Part shown: positions 1 through 7,937 of the stretch, piece after piece
Position numbering within the stretch: the stretch's first letter is position 1
Layout: every line of letters begins with the position of its first letter
Origin: Microbacterium sp.
GTDB lineage: Bacteria; Actinomycetota; Actinomycetes; Actinomycetales; Microbacteriaceae
DNA: 60,331 nucleotides
Direction of reading: 5' to 3'
NCBI RefSeq assembly: GCF_026393345.1
Contig: NZ_JAPLAI010000055.1
Coordinates: forward strand, 1 to 60,331
Program-made: the position numbers and the translations under genes
The notes under the pieces: generated by a model
Told to the model about the DNA's origin: nothing
Seen by the model: the letters and a program-made list of their open reading frames with translations, nothing else
Databases searched by the model: none

Positions 1-942
1 GCGCGCCTCGAGGCCCGCCACCAGCTCATCGCGACGAGAGCGGTGCACGAAGACGCGCTTCGCGTTCATGCAGATCTGCCCGGTCGTGTCGTAGATCGCC
101 GCGAACAGGCGGTCGAGGTGCGTGTCATCGAGGATCGCGTCCTCGAGGAACACCGCCGCGTCGTTGCCGCCGAGCTCCAGCGTCACCCGGGTCAACGTCT
201 TCGACGCCATCTCCATGATCCGCTTCCCGCCATTCACACTGCCGGTGAAACACACCTTCGCCACATCCGGGCTCTGGATGAGTTCCGCCATGTCCTGGTC
301 GCGGCCGGTCACGACGTTGAGGACGCCCGGCGGGAGCTTCTCCGCCACGCGCTGCACCACGCGCGCGGTCGCGAGGGGTGCGGAGGGCGGCGGCTTCACG
401 ATCGCGGTGTTGCCCGCCAGCAGGGCGTGGGGCAGCGCCGCGCCGAGGATCGCGATCGGCCAGTTGAACGGCACGATGACCGTCACCACCCCGAGGGACT
501 GGTACGCGACCTCGGTTGAGACCGGGATGGCGCCGGGCACGACGGGCAGTGTGTGCCCGCGGTCGACCTCGTCGGCGAGCATGAGGGCGAGGTTCCAGCG
601 GATCTCGAAGACGAGGGCGTCGACCCACGACTCCATCCGGATCTTGCCGTTCTCCTGCGAGAGGATCGCGGCGTCCGCATCCCGCTCGGCGGCGACATCG
701 GCAATGGCCTCGGCCATGAGCCGCGCGCGCTCGGTGGCGCCGAGGGCCGCCCAGGCCGGGTACGCCGTGTGGGCCGCGGCAATGGCATCCGCGACATCGG
801 CGGCGGATGCGGCGGCCGCCTCCCCCACGATGACACCGGATTTGGCCGGGTCGGCGACCTGCAGGACGTCGTCGGTGAACCGCTCGCGCCCCCCGATGAA
901 GAGTCCTGTCCGCACCGCGGCGGACGTGTCTGCAATAGTCAT
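1..942 (-). CDS. Aldehyde dehydrogenase, N-terminal part (runs off left edge)
   Basis: The frame is open from an ATG at 942 to the window edge, giving 314 residues of an NAD(P)-dependent aldehyde dehydrogenase that normally has about 480. Visible family motifs are the FNWP segment of the nucleotide site, the VKP lysine region, FTGS, the ELGGN glutamate motif and GQICMN, which carries the catalytic cysteine about 20 residues before the edge. An AGGAG ribosome site lies 9 bases before the ATG. It is divergent from a GntR regulator and lies next to an aromatic-acid island, so a benzaldehyde-type substrate such as vanillin or syringaldehyde is a reasonable guess. That substrate is inferred from context only. 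The C-terminal third cannot be judged. Confidence 0.93.
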   Translation of the reverse strand, partial: MTIADTSAAVRTGLFIGGRERFTDDVLQVADPAKSGVIVGEAAAASAADVADAIAAAHTAYPAWAALGATERARLMAEAIADVAAERDADAAILSQENGKIRMESWVDALVFEIRWNLALMLADEVDRGHTLPVVPGAIPVSTEVAYQSLGVVTVIVPFNWPIAILGAALPHALLAGNTAIVKPPPSAPLATARVVQRVAEKLPPGVLNVVTGRDQDMAELIQSPDVAKVCFTGSVNGGKRIMEMASKTLTRVTLELGGNDAAVFLEDAILDDTHLDRLFAAIYDTTGQICMNAKRVFVHRSRRDELVAGLEAR

Positions 943-1074
943 GTGTCCTGCACTCCTTCGTGCATCATCCTGTCCGCGCCGGACGACACGGATCGCAGGA
1001 TGCCGCAGCTTCGCACCGCCCGGGCGTGGTCCGCCGCGGCATGCTCTGCCGCCGATGATACTCGGATTGGCGTG

Positions 1075-1089
1075 AATGTCGGCGACAAT
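1075..1089. promoter_or_regulatory. Candidate operator between aldehyde dehydrogenase and GntR genes
   Basis: The sequence holds an inverted repeat, TGTCG-G-CGACA, extended to AATGTCG/CGACAAT with one mismatch. It sits in the 184-base divergent intergenic region, 38 bases before the gntR start. GntR-type regulators commonly bind short palindromes with TGT/ACA ends, so autoregulation is plausible. Binding is inferred. Confidence 0.4.
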
Positions 1090-1126
1090 CTGTACCTGGG
1101 TGGTCCCGGCGCGAGAGGATGAGCGC

Positions 1127-1762
1127 ATGACCGCCATCTCGACCGATGAGAGCGCACCCGTCGCCGCCGACCTGACCCAGCAGATCCGTGACGCGATCTT
1201 GCGCGGAGACTTCGTCCCGCATCAGCGCCTCATCGAGGCCGATCTGTCGGAGCGCTTCATCGCGACGGCCCTGCTGAACCTCGCGAACGGGGGGCTCGTG
1301 GAACGACTGCCGAACCGCGGGGCCCGGGTGCGGGCGATCTCGGTCGCCGAGGCGGTGGAGATCGTCGAGGTGCGCGTGGGGCTGGAGTCGCTGTGCGCCC
1401 GGAAGGCGGCGGAGAACGCCGACGACGACGCCATCGCAGACCTCCGGGGCCTCCGCGTCGCCATCGTGGACGCGGTCGAGCGCGGCGACCTGCTGGAGTA
1501 CTCGCGGCTGAACCAGGAGATGGACCGGCAGGTGCGCGACCTCAGTGGTCACGCCACCGCGACGCAGCTGCTCGAACGGCTGCGCGCCCAGTCGGCGCGG
1601 CACCAGTTCCGGTTGGCGTTCCACCCCGGCCGGGCCGGGCAGTCCGCCCCCGAGCACATCGCCATCATCGACGCCATCATCGCGAAGGACCCGGATGCGG
1701 CGGAGGCCGCCACCCGCGCCCACCTGCAGGGCATCGTCGAGGTGCTGCACACCCTCGACTGA
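1127..1762 (+). CDS. GntR/FadR (FCD) family regulator with a shortened HTH
   Basis: This is a 211-residue regulator. An N-terminal winged-helix domain (about residues 10-70) is followed by an FCD ligand domain rich in helices (about 75-205). The start is the ATG at 1127, preceded by GAGAGG; an in-frame ATG at 1076 would add an unlikely tail. The turn and start of the recognition helix look short. After LSERF the chain goes directly to IATALLNLA, whereas family members normally carry about 6 more residues there (of the type G-x-S-R-x-P). The rest of the wing (GLVERLPNRGARVR) is intact. It faces the aldehyde dehydrogenase and probably controls local aromatic catabolism, unless the gap has destroyed DNA binding. 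Confidence 0.85.
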   Translation: MTAISTDESAPVAADLTQQIRDAILRGDFVPHQRLIEADLSERFIATALLNLANGGLVERLPNRGARVRAISVAEAVEIVEVRVGLESLCARKAAENADDDAIADLRGLRVAIVDAVERGDLLEYSRLNQEMDRQVRDLSGHATATQLLERLRAQSARHQFRLAFHPGRAGQSAPEHIAIIDAIIAKDPDAAEAATRAHLQGIVEVLHTLD

Positions 1763-1797
1763 CCGCATCCCTCGCCTGAGCGCACTGGCCGCACGGA

Positions 1798-1870
1798 CCG
1801 CGAAACTGCTTCTGGGCGCCGAGACTGCGGAGTTACCCCGCTGTCTCGGCGCCCAGTTGCAGTCTCGGCG
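1798..1870. repeat. Palindromic repeat, two half-motifs per arm (family D)
   Basis: The motif CGCCGAGACTGC occurs at 1817-1828 with a degenerate copy at 1798-1809. Its inverse occurs at 1840-1851 (one mismatch) and 1859-1870 (exact). Both arms have a 19-base period and the centre is 11 bases. The inner stem CTGGGCGCCGAGAC (1812-1825) pairs perfectly with 1843-1856. It lies between the convergent gntR and the importer receptor gene. There is no T-tract, so a terminator role is possible but unproven. Confidence 0.75.
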
Positions 1871-1881
1871 TCAGGGACGGA

Positions 1882-3144
1882 TCAGCCGAAGTCCTCGACC
1901 GTGGCGTAGCCCTTGCCGTTGTACTTCTGCACGACCACGGTCGAAACGGCGGGGAGGCCGTCCTCGGTCGTGTTCACCGCGGTGCCCTCGAGCATGAACG
2001 GTGCCTCGAAGCCCTCGATAGTGCGCAGCGTCTCCATGAAGTTCTCACGGGTCGGCTCGGTCATCTTCTCGAACACCTGCTGCAGCGTCGCACCGACCTG
2101 GTAGCTCCACACGCAGTGCGGGAACGCCGGGGTGTCGGGGTAGTCCGCGTACTGCTTCAGGTCGTCGAGGAACTGCTGCCCCTCGGGTGCCTCGGCGAAC
2201 GTGGGGCTGGATGCGGACTGCGCGAACGCGACAGTGTAGACACCGGGGAATGCCTCGCCGCCACCGGGGGTGACGATGGCGCCCGGGCTCGACGTGTTCG
2301 AGGGCAGGAACCAGCTGGGCAGCCAGCTGAGCTGCTGCGCCTTCTGCAGCGACGAGATCACCAGCGGGGTGATCGACATGGCGTTGAAGAACACGTCGGC
2401 GCCCGTCGAGGCCAGCTCGGTGAGCTGCGCGTCGACCGAGGTGTCGGTGGCCTCGTAGGTGAGCTCCTTGACGATCTCGATGTTGTCGGCGCCCTCGATG
2501 CCCTGCTTGAAGCCCTCGACGTACCCGTCGCCGTAGTCGTCGTTCTGCAACAGGACGGCGACCTTGTGGTCTTCACCGGACTCGGCCAGCAGCTTGCCGA
2601 AGGCCTCGCCCTCGTTCTGGTAGATCGGCACGAAGCCGAGCTGCCACGGGCTCTCCTCTTGGTCGCTGAAGATCGGGTCCCCCGTCATGACGAGCACCTG
2701 CGGCACCTCGTCGGCGATGGCAGCCTCACGGTACGCGCGGTTGGTCGGCGTGCCGAGCCCCGCCGTCATCGCGAAGACGCTGTCCTTCAGCTGGTCGTAG
2801 TTCGACTTCGCCTTCTGCGGGTCGTAGCCGTCGTCGAGCGCGTTGATCTCGATCGTGCGGGTCTTGCCGTCACCGAACTCCACGCCGCCGGCGGCGTTGA
2901 CCGCGCCGAAGTAGGCGGTGACCCCCGCCACGGTGCAGGTGCCGGGGCCGGCGGTGGCGCCGCTGAGCGGGGTCGTGATGCCGAGGGTCAGGGTGGTGTC
3001 GGTGATTCCGGGGCTCGGTTCGGCCGAGGCGTCCGCGCCACCGCCGCTGTCCCCGCCGCGCGCACAACCGGCGAGCGTGAGTGCGACGGCGGAGGTGAGG
3101 GCGACGATGCCGACAACGCTCCTCGTGCTCTTTCGCATGTTCAT
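1882..3144 (-). CDS. ABC transporter substrate-binding lipoprotein (LivJ/HAAT type)
   Basis: This 420-residue protein begins with a signal peptide and lipobox (LALTLAGC, cysteine near residue 27), so it should be a membrane-anchored receptor. The body matches type I periplasmic binding proteins of the branched-chain amino acid family, with the early ITTPLSGA segment, a central VLVMTGD region and a YGDGYVEGF segment. The start at 3144 overlaps the stop of the upstream permease gene by four bases (ATGA). It is the last gene of a five-gene importer operon. Members of this transporter class import aromatic acids in several soil bacteria, and the neighbourhood points to a benzoate-type ligand. That ligand is inferred. 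Confidence 0.92.
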   Translation of the reverse strand: MNMRKSTRSVVGIVALTSAVALTLAGCARGGDSGGGADASAEPSPGITDTTLTLGITTPLSGATAGPGTCTVAGVTAYFGAVNAAGGVEFGDGKTRTIEINALDDGYDPQKAKSNYDQLKDSVFAMTAGLGTPTNRAYREAAIADEVPQVLVMTGDPIFSDQEESPWQLGFVPIYQNEGEAFGKLLAESGEDHKVAVLLQNDDYGDGYVEGFKQGIEGADNIEIVKELTYEATDTSVDAQLTELASTGADVFFNAMSITPLVISSLQKAQQLSWLPSWFLPSNTSSPGAIVTPGGGEAFPGVYTVAFAQSASSPTFAEAPEGQQFLDDLKQYADYPDTPAFPHCVWSYQVGATLQQVFEKMTEPTRENFMETLRTIEGFEAPFMLEGTAVNTTEDGLPAVSTVVVQKYNGKGYATVEDFG

Positions 3145-4211
3145 GCCTGATCTTGCCTCTCTGTGTGGGTGCCCTCCGTGGCTGCCCGCCCCTCGGCGGG
3201 GCTCGTGGGAGTGGCGGGTGGTGCGCCGGTCGGGCCGGCACCCCGGCGCGACCGGCGCACCGTCCGCGCGATGACGCGGGGGAGCGAGACGAGTCCGCCG
3301 GGGAGGACGAACAGCACGAGCAGCAGGAGGGCTCCCTGCAGCAGTGCCGTGAGGCTGGGGTCGATGAGGTTCGTGAGCTCGGGGACGACCACGTAGTACG
3401 CGCCGCCGAGCAGCGAGCCGATGATGCTGGCAGCGCCCCCGATGACCATGGAGGCCAGCAGCGTGATGGAGTGCCCGAAGCTCATGGTCTCGGGCGAGGT
3501 GTACTGCACCACCACCATGTAGAGAAACCCGCTGACGCCACCGATGATCGCCGCCACGGTGAACGCCATCACCTTGTAGCGGTAGGGCGAGATGCCCATC
3601 GAGGAGGCGACGGCCTCGTTCGACTTCACGATCGCGAAGGCGCGCCCGTACTTGCCGTGCACGAGGTTCCGGGTGAGGAGGAACACGATCCCGCCGATGA
3701 GGATCACGATGTACAGCTGCCACTGGTCGTTGTACAGACCCGACCACTCGGGGGCATCGGAGAACCGCGTCGACATGCCCTGCGAGCCGCCGGTGATGTC
3801 CGAGAGTCGCTTGGCGAGCGGCACGCCCACGATGGGTAGCGCGATCGTGACCATGGCGATGGCGAGCCCGCCGAGCCGTGCCGCGGCGAGCGCGACGATG
3901 AGCCCGAGAATGCCGGGGACCAGGATGCTGAGCAGGAACACCAGCGTGATGTTCCAGTCCTGCTCGACCCCCCAGGCAGTGGCGTAGGCGCCCACGCCGA
4001 CGAAGAAGATCTGACCCAGCGAGACCTGACCGGTGTAGCCCATGACGACGTTGAGGCCGAGGACCGCGACGGCGAACACACCGATCCGGGCGAGGCGCTG
4101 GTTGGCGAGCTCCGGGAGCACCAACGGGAGCACGAGGAGCACCACCACGACGAGCGCGATGAGTGCCCAGCGCACCCAGGCGCGGGAGAGGAATTCCGTT
4201 GCAGCCGACAT
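3141..4211 (-). CDS. livM: ABC transporter permease, LivM type
   Basis: This 356-residue integral membrane protein belongs to the LivM family. It has about ten hydrophobic segments, the GLNVVMGYTGQVSLGQ signature in the first third, and the EAVASSMGI cytoplasmic loop contacting the ATPases. The start at 4211 overlaps the livH stop by one base, and the 3' end overlaps the receptor gene, so the genes are translationally coupled. A hydrophilic C-terminal tail of about 40 residues rich in Pro, Ala and Arg follows the last membrane helix. With LivH it forms the transmembrane channel of the importer. Confidence 0.93.
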   Translation of the reverse strand: MSAATEFLSRAWVRWALIALVVVVLLVLPLVLPELANQRLARIGVFAVAVLGLNVVMGYTGQVSLGQIFFVGVGAYATAWGVEQDWNITLVFLLSILVPGILGLIVALAAARLGGLAIAMVTIALPIVGVPLAKRLSDITGGSQGMSTRFSDAPEWSGLYNDQWQLYIVILIGGIVFLLTRNLVHGKYGRAFAIVKSNEAVASSMGISPYRYKVMAFTVAAIIGGVSGFLYMVVVQYTSPETMSFGHSITLLASMVIGGAASIIGSLLGGAYYVVVPELTNLIDPSLTALLQGALLLLVLFVLPGGLVSLPRVIARTVRRSRRGAGPTGAPPATPTSPAEGRAATEGTHTERQDQA

Positions 4212-5092
4212 CAGACGCGCACCACCGCTTTCCGGCCGAACAGACCCTGTGGTCGCACCAGCAGCACGACGAAGATGAGCGCGAACGGCACGACCACCTT
4301 GAGGTCGTAACCGATGAACGGTACGTAGACGGCGGCGAGGTTCTCGAGGACCCCGATCATCCAGGCGGCGATCACGACCCCGATGGGGCTGGACAAGCCG
4401 CCGAGGATCACGGCGGCGAGCGCGTAGACCAGAGCGTTGTCCATCATCCCCGGGGTGAGGGTGAGCTGCGGTGCGACGAGCGCGCCGGCGACGGCACCGA
4501 GGACGGCGGCGAGACCCCAGCCGGCCATGAGGAGGCGCCCGACCGGCAGACCGGAGAAGGATGCGGACTGCGGGTTGACCGCGACCGCCCGGAGGGCGAG
4601 GCCGAACTTGGTGCCGATGAACAGTCCCTGCAGCAGCAGCATGATCGCGATGATCACCACGGTGGTGCCGATGGAGCGGACGCTGATGGAGGCGCCGAGC
4701 ACCTGCACCGTGTCGAGCGGGAACAGCGAGGGCATCTGCTGGTTGTTGTAGCTCCAGAGCCACCCGCAGATGCCGGTGATGAGGGTGAGCAGGCCGATCG
4801 TGACGACGACGGCGGTGTCCGGGTCGCCCCGCTCGAAGCGGCGCATGACGTACCGCTCGAGGAACGCACCGAGAACGAAGGAGAACAGCACCGACAGCAG
4901 GATGGCGAGGATGAGCGGCACCCCGATGGTCGTGAACCACCAGGCGACGTAGGCCGAGAGCACGGCCATCCCGCCCTGCGCGAAGTTGATGAGGCCGGTG
5001 GCCTGGTTCACCAGCACGATCGCCAGCGCCAGCGCGGCGTAGATCGATCCGGTTGAGAGCCCGTCGACGACGAGCTGGATGAAGGTCCCCAT
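4211..5092 (-). CDS. livH: ABC transporter permease, LivH type
   Basis: This 293-residue permease starts with the typical LivH segment (GLSTGSIYAALALA, then INFAQGG). It has about eight membrane helices and the ILGGLSSPIGVVIAA region near the C-terminus. The gene lies 3 bases after the ATPase gene and overlaps livM by one base. It pairs with LivM to form the translocation path of the importer. The family assignment is firm; the substrate is not visible in the sequence. Confidence 0.94.
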   Translation of the reverse strand: MGTFIQLVVDGLSTGSIYAALALAIVLVNQATGLINFAQGGMAVLSAYVAWWFTTIGVPLILAILLSVLFSFVLGAFLERYVMRRFERGDPDTAVVVTIGLLTLITGICGWLWSYNNQQMPSLFPLDTVQVLGASISVRSIGTTVVIIAIMLLLQGLFIGTKFGLALRAVAVNPQSASFSGLPVGRLLMAGWGLAAVLGAVAGALVAPQLTLTPGMMDNALVYALAAVILGGLSSPIGVVIAAWMIGVLENLAAVYVPFIGYDLKVVVPFALIFVVLLVRPQGLFGRKAVVRV

Positions 5093-5095
5093 CGG

Positions 5096-5806
5096 TCAGC
5101 CTCCCAGGTAAGCGCGTCGGATTTCGTCCATGCCGCGGAGCTCCGCCGACGAACCGGAGAGGACGCTCCGGCCGGTCTCGAGCACCGTCGCACTTTCGAC
5201 GAGGGTGAAGGCGAGGTTCGCGTTCTGCTCGACCACGAGCATCGCGATGCCGGACTCCTCACGAAGCCGGCGGATCGCGTCGTACACGTTCTTCGCGGTG
5301 CTGGGCGCGAGTCCGAGCGAGGCCTCATCAAGCAGCAGCAGCCGCGGGCGGGCCATGAACGCACGGGCGACCGCGAGCATCTGCTGCTCACCGCCGGAGA
5401 GCGCCGAGCCGTGCGACCGGTACCGCTCCTTGAGGTTCGGGAACAGTTCGAGCAGGTACTCGATGTCCGACTCGATGCCCTTGCGGTCCTTCCGCAGGTA
5501 CGCGCCGACCTTCAGGTTCTCGCGTACCGTGAGGTCAGTCAGCGTCCCCCGGCCCTCCGGGACGTGGGCGATGCCGATGCCGGCGACCTGCTCGGGCCGC
5601 TTGCCGCGGATGTCGGTGCCGTCGAAGACGATGCGTCCGCCGGTACGGACGATGCCGCTGATGGCGCGGAGCGTCGTGGTCTTCCCGGCGCCGTTGGCAC
5701 CGAGGATGCCGACCGCACCGCCCTCCGGCACGCTCAGCGAGACGCCGTCGAGCACCTGTACCGGGCCGTACGACGCGGTGACGTCTTCGAGCTCAAGCAG
5801 CGTCAT
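5096..5806 (-). CDS. livF: ABC transporter ATP-binding protein, LivF type
   Basis: This is a 236-residue ATPase with Walker A GANGAGKTT, the LSGGEQQMLAVARA signature, Walker B LLLLDEASLGLAP and the H-loop region VVEQN typical of LivF. Two ATGs are possible, 5815 and 5806. AAAGGA lies 8 bases before the one at 5806 but only one base before 5815, so 5806 is chosen. The gene then overlaps the end of livG by 14 bases. It energises the importer together with LivG. Confidence 0.94.
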   Translation of the reverse strand: MTLLELEDVTASYGPVQVLDGVSLSVPEGGAVGILGANGAGKTTTLRAISGIVRTGGRIVFDGTDIRGKRPEQVAGIGIAHVPEGRGTLTDLTVRENLKVGAYLRKDRKGIESDIEYLLELFPNLKERYRSHGSALSGGEQQMLAVARAFMARPRLLLLDEASLGLAPSTAKNVYDAIRRLREESGIAMLVVEQNANLAFTLVESATVLETGRSVLSGSSAELRGMDEIRRAYLGG

Positions 5807-6575
5807 CCGCAGCATCCTTTCCGATGTACGCCTCGATGACGCGCGGGTCCGACTGGGCCTCCACGGCCGTGCCCTCCATGAGCTTGCGGCCGTGGTCGAG
5901 CACCACCACCCGGTCGGTGAGCGCGGCGATGAGCCCCATGTGGTGCTCCACGATCACGACGGTGATGTCGTCCTCGTCGCGGATGCGGCGCACCGTCGCG
6001 ATGAGCTGTTCCACCTCGGAGTGGGGGAGGCCCGCCGCGGGCTCGTCGAGGAGCAACAGCGCAGGCCGGGAGAGGAGGGCGCGGCACAGCTCGACGCCCT
6101 TGTGGAGTCCGTGCGAGAGCTCGTCAGCGCGCCGCTTCGCCGCCCAGCCGAGGCCGTGACGCTCGAGCAGCGCGAGGGCCTCGGCGCGCAGCGCCCGCTC
6201 GGAGCGGACCGTGCGCGGCAACCGCACCGACCACTCCAACGGGCCGCCGGGCAGCCGGGTGTGAGCGCCCAGGAGCACGTTCTCCAGCACGGTCGCGTGC
6301 AGCTGCAGCGCCGGATGCTGGAAGGTCCGGGCCAGCCCGTAACTGGCGAGCGACGCGGGCGCAGCGCCCTGCACCGGCTCACCGTCGATGGCGATCGTGC
6401 CGGAACTCGGCTTGTAGTGGCCGCTGATGCAGTTGAACAGCGAGGTCTTCCCGGCGCCGTTGGGCCCCACGAGGCCGAGGATCTGGCCCGGGTCGACGTC
6501 GAAGCCGACATCCTTGAGCACGGTGATGCCCCCGAAGTGGAGGTTCACATCGGTCAGTGTCAGACGAGCTGCCAT
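5793..6575 (-). CDS. livG: ABC transporter ATP-binding protein, LivG type
   Basis: This is a 260-residue ATPase with Walker A GPNGAGKTS, Walker B LLLLDEPAAGLPH and the long LivG-specific insertion before the signature. The signature itself is unusual (LSHGLHKGVELCRAL instead of the common LSYGQQRRLEIARAL). The ATG at 6575 is preceded by GGAAGG at good spacing; an upstream in-frame ATG at 6599 is less likely. It is the first gene of the importer operon, downstream of a clear -35/-10 promoter at 6635-6663. Confidence 0.93.
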   Translation of the reverse strand: MAARLTLTDVNLHFGGITVLKDVGFDVDPGQILGLVGPNGAGKTSLFNCISGHYKPSSGTIAIDGEPVQGAAPASLASYGLARTFQHPALQLHATVLENVLLGAHTRLPGGPLEWSVRLPRTVRSERALRAEALALLERHGLGWAAKRRADELSHGLHKGVELCRALLSRPALLLLDEPAAGLPHSEVEQLIATVRRIRDEDDITVVIVEHHMGLIAALTDRVVVLDHGRKLMEGTAVEAQSDPRVIEAYIGKDAADDAA

Positions 6576-6634
6576 CGGCTGCCTTCCGGGTCGTTGCAAC
6601 GGTGCGGACGACGGGAGCGTGCGCCCCGCTTTGG

Positions 6635-6663
6635 ACGGTACGGATCGGAAATCGGATTGTCAA
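6635..6663 (-). promoter_or_regulatory. Promoter of the aromatic-acid importer operon
   Basis: On the minus strand there is a perfect -35 TTGACA (6658-6663), a 17-base spacer and a -10 TACCGT (6635-6640), about 60 bases upstream of livG. The -35 box is embedded in ATTGT-CA-ACGAT (6656-6667), a near-palindrome resembling GntR-type operators. Repression by a GntR protein would fit. Confidence 0.7.
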
Positions 6664-6704
6664 CGATTTTGGTGTGACAGTTCGGTCACAGCCGGAAAGC
6701 AATC

Positions 6705-7907
6705 TCAGGCAGCCTGAATTCGGACGGGCATGCTCTCCCAGCCGCGCAGCGTGTTGTTGAGATGACGGCGCGGAACGCCGGCGAGTTCGACCGACTGGAC
6801 GTGGTCCAGGAGCGCTTCGAGGACTGCCATCGCCTCCATCCGCGCGATGTGCTGGCCGACGCACTGGTGCAGCCCCATGCCGAATGCCACGTGGCCCGAG
6901 GGGTCGCGATCCAGGTCGAAGCGGTCCGCGTCCGGCCACCGCCGCGGGTCGCGATTCGCCGCACCGAGGAACATGAGCACCTTGCGTCCGGGGCCGATCA
7001 CCGCGCCGCCGATCTCGACCTCGCTGGTCGTGGTGCGAAAGAACGTCTGCACCGGCGACTCGAGCCGCACGGCCTCTTCGAACGCGCGCGCAAGGAGGCC
7101 GCGATCGGCGCGCAGGCGCTGCCACTGGTCCGGATGCGTCGCAACGGCGTGCACGACGGCGGCGATGCCCGTCACGGTCGTGTCGACCCCCGCGGTGAGC
7201 AGCGACCGCACGATCAACGGCGCCTGCTCGGGCGTGATGTCTCCCCGGTCGGCGGCCGCCCAGATCTGCGCGCCGATGCCGGTCTCGCTGAGGTTCTCGC
7301 GGCGGCACTGCTCACCGATCCAGCCGATGACGGAGGGCATCGTCGGTTCCAGCGCGGCGACGATGCCCTCGCGCGGCCCGAAGGCGTTGAAGGCGAAGTC
7401 GCCGTACGGGAGCAGGTTCTCGCGCCCCGACTCCCCCAAACCCACCGCGTCGGGGAACACTCGCAACGGAAAGACCTCAGCGAGGTCGGTGACGGCGTCG
7501 AACTCGGCACCCGCGGCGAGCACCCGGTCGACGAGGACGTCCGCATCCGCCCGCCATTGCGGGGTGAGACCGCGCAGCTTCCGGGGGGAGAGGATCTTCG
7601 CGAGCACGGACCGCGGGGCGTCGTGCCGGGGCGGGTCCGCCTCCAGCAGCAGGCTCGGGGGGCGCCACGGCGTCTCGCGCGAGAAGTCGGCGAGCCCGAC
7701 GCCCGCGCCCGACCGCAGGCCCTGCCAGTCGGTGAGCGCGCGGTGCACCTCGGCGTACCGCGCCACGGCGTAGACGTCGTAGGCGGCCAGGTGGACGACC
7801 GGTCCGAGGTCGCGGAGGGTCTCGTGCGCGGGGAGCGGATCGGCCAGCACCTCAGGGGAGAACGGATCGAGGTCGGTCGAGGGGACCGCGGTGGCGGTGA
7901 GGGTCAT
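6705..7907 (-). CDS. Cytochrome P450, CYP199-like (para-substituted benzoate oxidation)
   Basis: This 400-residue soluble P450 carries the I-helix motif AGVDTT, the ExxR motif (EAVR) and the haem loop FGMGLHQC with the ligand cysteine near residue 349. The stretches GVGL-DF, PWRPP, LLEADPP, FFRTTT and NNTLRG match what I recall of the CYP199A family, whose members O-demethylate 4-methoxybenzoate and related acids. An ATG at 7907 with AAAGG upstream is preferred over a GTG at 7913. The reductase gene is 30 bases upstream in the same direction, and no ferredoxin gene is nearby. The likely reaction is demethylation or hydroxylation of a para-methoxy or para-alkyl benzoate. The exact substrate is inferred. 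Confidence 0.88.
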   Translation of the reverse strand: MTLTATAVPSTDLDPFSPEVLADPLPAHETLRDLGPVVHLAAYDVYAVARYAEVHRALTDWQGLRSGAGVGLADFSRETPWRPPSLLLEADPPRHDAPRSVLAKILSPRKLRGLTPQWRADADVLVDRVLAAGAEFDAVTDLAEVFPLRVFPDAVGLGESGRENLLPYGDFAFNAFGPREGIVAALEPTMPSVIGWIGEQCRRENLSETGIGAQIWAAADRGDITPEQAPLIVRSLLTAGVDTTVTGIAAVVHAVATHPDQWQRLRADRGLLARAFEEAVRLESPVQTFFRTTTSEVEIGGAVIGPGRKVLMFLGAANRDPRRWPDADRFDLDRDPSGHVAFGMGLHQCVGQHIARMEAMAVLEALLDHVQSVELAGVPRRHLNNTLRGWESMPVRIQAA

Positions 7908-7937
7908 GGTCACGCCTTTCGAAAAATCGGGCGGTCG

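Noticed and set aside
965..1768. A 267-residue minus-strand frame opposite gntR
   Set aside because: It is fully antisense to the regulator, with no recognisable domain.
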